Positions 60,803 through 64,000 of a stretch of DNA of 64,000 nucleotides are shown piece after piece. Each line of letters begins with the position of its first letter. Positions within the stretch are counted from its first letter, which is position 1. Both the position numbers and the translations under genes were made by a program. The notes below the pieces were generated by a model. That model saw only the letters and a program-made list of their open reading frames with translations, searched no databases and was not told where the DNA came from. The DNA is from an uncultured Cellulosilyticum sp. (GTDB taxonomy: Bacteria > Bacillota > Clostridia > Lachnospirales > Cellulosilyticaceae), in assembly GCA_934725855.1 (NCBI GenBank), contig CAKVCL010000013.1, positions 23,240-87,239 on the forward strand, written 5' to 3'.

Positions 60803-61675
60803 TTATTCGTTAAAAATCCCTTTACATAGCTTACAAGCAGTTGGTGTACTTGCAATGCCACCTAATGCGGTTTCTCTTAATTCTACTGGCATACTACGTC
60901 CCACCCGATACATCGCATCCACTGTTTCATCAAAAGGTACAATATGTTTTAACCCACATAGTGCCATCTCTGCACTGATCATCGCATTAGAAACCCCCAT
61001 AGCATTTCTTTTTTGACAGGGCGCCTCTACAAGACCTGCAATAGGATCACAAACTAATCCTAAAATATTAGTAATGGCTGTAGCTGCGGCATCTAAAGAA
61101 GCCTCTGGTGAGCCTCCCATCATTTCACAAACAGCAGCCGCTGCCATAGCGGATGCTGCACCGACTTCTGCTTGACATCCACCTTCTGCACCTGAAACCG
61201 TGGCATTGCGTGTAATTAAATAGCCAATTGCCCCTGCATTAAAAAGCGCACGTATCATGGTTTCATCCTCAAACTTAAAATGCTCCTGCATGGCTACAAA
61301 CACACCTGGAATAACCCCAGATGAACCCGCTGTTGGTGCTGCTACAATAAGCCCCATAGAACAATTGACCTCTAATACACCTACTGCATAGGTAATGGCT
61401 TTACTCATCATTTCCCCACAAACAGATGGTCTTGCTGCATTATTAAAAATGCGTTTACTTTCACCGCCAATGAGTGAGCCCATAGACATTAAATTCTCAC
61501 TAAGCGCTCGCTCTATGGCATGTTTCATAATCTCATAAGTATGCGCCATACGCGTCATAACTTCTTCCCTGCTACAATGAAAAAGTTGCATTTCTCTTTG
61601 GATCATGACTTCTGAAATGGCATACCCTTTTTCATAACAAAGTGCTAATAATTCTTTACTATTAATAAAATTCAT
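60803..61675 (-). CDS. sdaAA: L-serine dehydratase, alpha subunit
   Basis: SdaAA with SdaAB deaminates serine to pyruvate and ammonia using an oxygen-sensitive [4Fe-4S] cluster. The 290-residue alpha subunit has SSGVIPGVFVAMQEHF, GAEGGCQAEVGAASAMAAAA and the C-terminal cluster cysteines ACKLCKGIF; the CSMGLIVAAPTAGSSG region supplies another ligand. It is immediately downstream of sdaAB with a 12-nt gap, GAGGAAGAG before its ATG, so the two are an operon. It fits a strict anaerobe. Confidence 0.96.
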   Translation of the reverse strand: MNFINSKELLALCYEKGYAISEVMIQREMQLFHCSREEVMTRMAHTYEIMKHAIERALSENLMSMGSLIGGESKRIFNNAARPSVCGEMMSKAITYAVGVLEVNCSMGLIVAAPTAGSSGVIPGVFVAMQEHFKFEDETMIRALFNAGAIGYLITRNATVSGAEGGCQAEVGAASAMAAAAVCEMMGGSPEASLDAAATAITNILGLVCDPIAGLVEAPCQKRNAMGVSNAMISAEMALCGLKHIVPFDETVDAMYRVGRSMPVELRETALGGIASTPTACKLCKGIFNE

Positions 61676-61687
61676 ATCTCTTCCTCA

Positions 61688-62353
61688 TTAGTTAATCATT
61701 CTAGCATATTGAACCGCGGTATGATTGGCAATCGCTTCAATGACCTCCTTGCAGATCTGCTCATCAGTTTCTACAATCGTAGAGGCCATCATTCCTTTAT
61801 TCTCTCTATAAACACGCATATAAGCAATATTAATTTTCCAGTTTCCTAAGCAATTGGTGATATGCGCAACAATCCCCGGTTGATCTTGATGACTGATTAG
61901 CAATGTATGATACTCACCATTAAAGTAAACTTCCATGCCATTGACTTTATCAATACTAATGGCCCCACCACCAATGGATGAACCTGTAATACTAATCGTA
62001 TTACCTTCTGGATCCTCCATAATAATATCTACCGTATTAGGATGCTTAATATTCTGACACTCGCTTACTTGAAACGCATAACTGAGCCCACTTTCTTTAG
62101 CATAAATAAATGCATCTTTGATGCGTTCATCTTCTTCATTCATCCCTAGTAAACCAGCCACTAATGCCCTGTCTGTCCCATGTCCTCTATAAGTCTTGGC
62201 AAAAGAACCATACAGCACAAAGGTCACTTTTTGAATCACTTTAGGCGCCAGTTGATACGCAACCTTTGCAATCTTAAGTGCTCCTGCTGTATGGGAACTA
62301 GATGGTCCTATCATGTTGGGGCCAATAATATCAAATACACTAAGTTCTTTCAT
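61688..62353 (-). CDS. sdaAB: L-serine dehydratase, beta subunit
   Basis: The 221-residue beta subunit has the FDIIGPNMIGPSSSHTAGAL motif of the family's N-terminal domain and a C-terminal ACT domain from about 148 (TLLISHQDQPGIVAHITNCL), which may bind serine as allosteric ligand. It is the first gene of the operon; its ATG 62353 has AAAGAGGAC upstream and a sigma-A promoter begins 37 nt farther. Together with sdaAA it gives the two-subunit Firmicutes form of the enzyme. Confidence 0.96.
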   Translation of the reverse strand: MKELSVFDIIGPNMIGPSSSHTAGALKIAKVAYQLAPKVIQKVTFVLYGSFAKTYRGHGTDRALVAGLLGMNEEDERIKDAFIYAKESGLSYAFQVSECQNIKHPNTVDIIMEDPEGNTISITGSSIGGGAISIDKVNGMEVYFNGEYHTLLISHQDQPGIVAHITNCLGNWKINIAYMRVYRENKGMMASTIVETDEQICKEVIEAIANHTAVQYARMIN

Positions 62354-62389
62354 AAGTTGTCCTCTTTATCAATAAATTCTACTCTCCTT

Positions 62390-62419
62390 ATTATACACGA
62401 TTTTTCCATAAACCGTCAA
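62390..62419 (-). promoter_or_regulatory. sdaAB promoter
   Basis: On the minus strand TTGACG (62414-62419), 18 nt and TATAAT (62390-62395) precede sdaAB. It lies just after the kinase-gene terminator. Confidence 0.75.
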
Positions 62420-62421
62420 AA

Positions 62422-62444
62422 AAGAAGACAGCTTGTGTCTTCTT
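62422..62444 (-). terminator. Terminator of the sensor kinase gene
   Basis: AAGAAGACA-GCTTG-TGTCTTCTT (9-bp stem, 5-nt loop) is followed by T5 on the minus strand, 13 nt past the stop codon. Confidence 0.85.
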
Positions 62445-62456
62445 CCTATTATTTCC

Positions 62457-63782
62457 TTATTCAATTGGCAATACAATGGTTAAAACAAATACTTGCTGTT
62501 CACACTTCCAGCTTAAACTTCCCCCATATTTTCTTATAATGGCTTGCATGCTACGCATTCCAATCCCATGCATCTTTTTGTCCTGTTTAGTCGTTTTTAG
62601 TGTATTTTTAGCGTCAATATTCTGTTTAACGGTATTACTAATCTTAATTAAGATATCTCGATCATTATGTGCCATACTCAGTTCAATCCGACGCTGATCT
62701 ACTTTTTCAACCTGACAAGCTGCTTCAATGGCATTATCGAGTGCATTGCTTAAAAGGGCACATAAATCATTGTCCTCCATAAGAAGTTGCTCGGGTAAAT
62801 CCCCTTTAAGTGCCATGCTGATTTGATAGTTTTTAGCACGTACCATCTTTTGATTAATCACAGCCCCCGCAATCTCATTGCCCACATTCACACTTAATTC
62901 TTTATGCTGACTATTTTGAGTTAACTTTTGAATATACGCCCTCGCCTTTTCAATATTGCCCATTTGCAAAAGCATATCAATACAACTAATATGATTATTA
63001 AAATCATGACGAATACGTCGCCACTCATTATTTAATTCTTTATTTTCTTCAGCTGCTTTAACCATAAGCTCATTTTGATATTGTATTAAGGCATATTCTT
63101 TTTCCTGATCCACCCTTTTATTTAACTCCTGGATCGCCCAATATACAATCACATTTACAGAAAATACACAAATGGAAAGTAAACAAAATAAGAAATCCAT
63201 TCTATCTTCTTTCATAATCTCCAGGCTTCTTCTAAAAATACTATCTAACGTACAAAAGCAAACGATTGATAAAAGAAACGCAATACTTAAAACATAAAGG
63301 TTTGTCCTTGAAAAATTTGTTTCATCTAGTTTCATAAGATATTTAGCTGCTACTAAAATCATAATAAAATTAACACTTTTACTAATTAAAGCATTATTAT
63401 AACGTAAACCATGAAATCCCATAATCTGTTCCATTGTTATTTCAGGATGCAATCCACAATACCCTACAGTCATCACACTGTCACATAAATAGCAACATAA
63501 AGCATATACTGCGATATATAAAAACAATTTATTCCATTTGACCCTAAACTGAACTACAAAATAAATTCCAATCAGAAGAAATGAATATATCATCCCTACT
63601 AATACTGAAGTAATTATTAATGGCTTTGCCCATAAAAGCACTCCTATTCCCAAAATTAATAAAACTTGTCCTAGCTGATTGCTAAAACGCTTTTCATGCC
63701 CCCCTACAAGAAAAACATATCCTATTATCACTTCAATAACACATAGTGAATATTCAAAACATTCATAGGTTAAGTTGACCAT
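62457..63782 (-). CDS. GHKL-type sensor histidine kinase (AgrC-like)
   Basis: The 441-residue protein has an N-terminal membrane part of about six helices (residues 10-220), a coiled linker, a phospho-acceptor helix with His259 in WRRIRHDFNNHISCIDMLL, and a C-terminal GHKL ATPase domain (from about 330) with N-box LLSNALDNAIEAACQVE and G-box MHGIGMRSMQAI. This is the AgrC/NatK-like class that senses peptides or other signals and partners with a LytTR regulator. No such regulator or agrD is in the window; the 218 bp upstream (63783-64000) hold no gene I can support, so any partner lies to the right. Confidence 0.92.
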   Translation of the reverse strand: MVNLTYECFEYSLCVIEVIIGYVFLVGGHEKRFSNQLGQVLLILGIGVLLWAKPLIITSVLVGMIYSFLLIGIYFVVQFRVKWNKLFLYIAVYALCCYLCDSVMTVGYCGLHPEITMEQIMGFHGLRYNNALISKSVNFIMILVAAKYLMKLDETNFSRTNLYVLSIAFLLSIVCFCTLDSIFRRSLEIMKEDRMDFLFCLLSICVFSVNVIVYWAIQELNKRVDQEKEYALIQYQNELMVKAAEENKELNNEWRRIRHDFNNHISCIDMLLQMGNIEKARAYIQKLTQNSQHKELSVNVGNEIAGAVINQKMVRAKNYQISMALKGDLPEQLLMEDNDLCALLSNALDNAIEAACQVEKVDQRRIELSMAHNDRDILIKISNTVKQNIDAKNTLKTTKQDKKMHGIGMRSMQAIIRKYGGSLSWKCEQQVFVLTIVLPIE

Positions 63783-64000
63783 TCAACACCACCCCAATTC
63801 CCTTTTTTCTTACCATTTGTTGTCATTTTCTATAAATTAATTAACATGATAGGATACTTTATATATTATTATAGATAATTTTTATTCTAATATCAATATT
63901 CTTTATTTTCCCCTTAAAAAGTTATTGTTACTATTCAGCCTTGAGAGCAATTTTAATAAAAAATGACTTTGAATTGAAACTAGCATATTTTCTTAATTTT

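Noticed and set aside
1..64000. CRISPR arrays, insertion sequences, tRNA or rRNA genes
   Set aside because: No regularly spaced repeats, transposase-like proteins, tRNA cloverleaf or rRNA segments were recognised by reading; small or degenerate ones could be missed without a search.

Overview
The window looks like the chromosome of a low-GC, anaerobic, endospore-forming, flagellated Clostridia member, probably Lachnospirales-like. Evidence for this is the clostridial flagellar operon order, the cotJABC spore-coat operon, SpoVB- and BofC-like proteins, a 2-hydroxyacyl-CoA dehydratase activase, oxygen-sensitive two-subunit serine dehydratase genes (sdaAB), a ferredoxin-type flavin thioredoxin reductase, and Firmicutes regulatory signals (T-box, GAAC-N4-GTTC SOS box, PurBox pair). 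The species is not identified. I see no mobile element, tRNA, rRNA or CRISPR array; this is mostly core chromosome. Layout: 1-6281 (minus) is a flagellar operon flgB-flgC-fliE-fliF-fliG-fliH-fliI-fliJ that runs off the left edge. 6519-15599 holds a SpoIIM-like protein, proC, an NfeD-like protein, purB, rny, recA and cinA, a membrane-anchored Cys-rich protein and a YesL-like protein. 15856-18548 (plus) is argG-argH. 18627-33374 holds an unknown gene, glgB, a duplicated-domain protein of unknown function, a Ca2+-type P-ATPase, a 1426-residue dehydratase activase fusion, and valS. 33375-34050 is the valS control region: a valine-type T-box leader, a small membrane-protein gene between leader and valS, and a partly duplicated promoter/leader start. 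34022-42275 holds a coiled-coil membrane protein, an S1-domain protein, two ABC-F ATPases around a YjdF-like membrane protein, and cotJA-cotJB-cotJC. 42549-51982 holds a DedA protein, a patatin-like lipase, YbaK, a NitT/TauT-like ABC importer, YfcE, a lone P-II protein, a cytoplasmic parvulin, a Gph-type phosphatase, AzlCD and Hpt. 52077-63782 holds two FAD oxidoreductases, a BofC-like protein, a SpoVB-like flippase, a DtxR-fold regulator divergent from degV, a polytopic membrane protein, a flavin thioredoxin reductase, sdaAA/sdaAB and an AgrC-like GHKL sensor kinase. How it works together: genes are compact, and most transcription units end in strong hairpins that often contain the stop codon. 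Several promoters carry recognisable control sites: SOS box at recA, PurBox pair at purB, a possible ArgR site at argG, and tRNA-Val sensing at the small gene plus valS. The most unusual points are the duplicated valS promoter/T-box start with an interposed small membrane protein, the thioredoxin reductase lacking NADPH motifs, and a DtxR/MntR-like regulator that has lost its metal ligands beside a palindrome in the degV leader.
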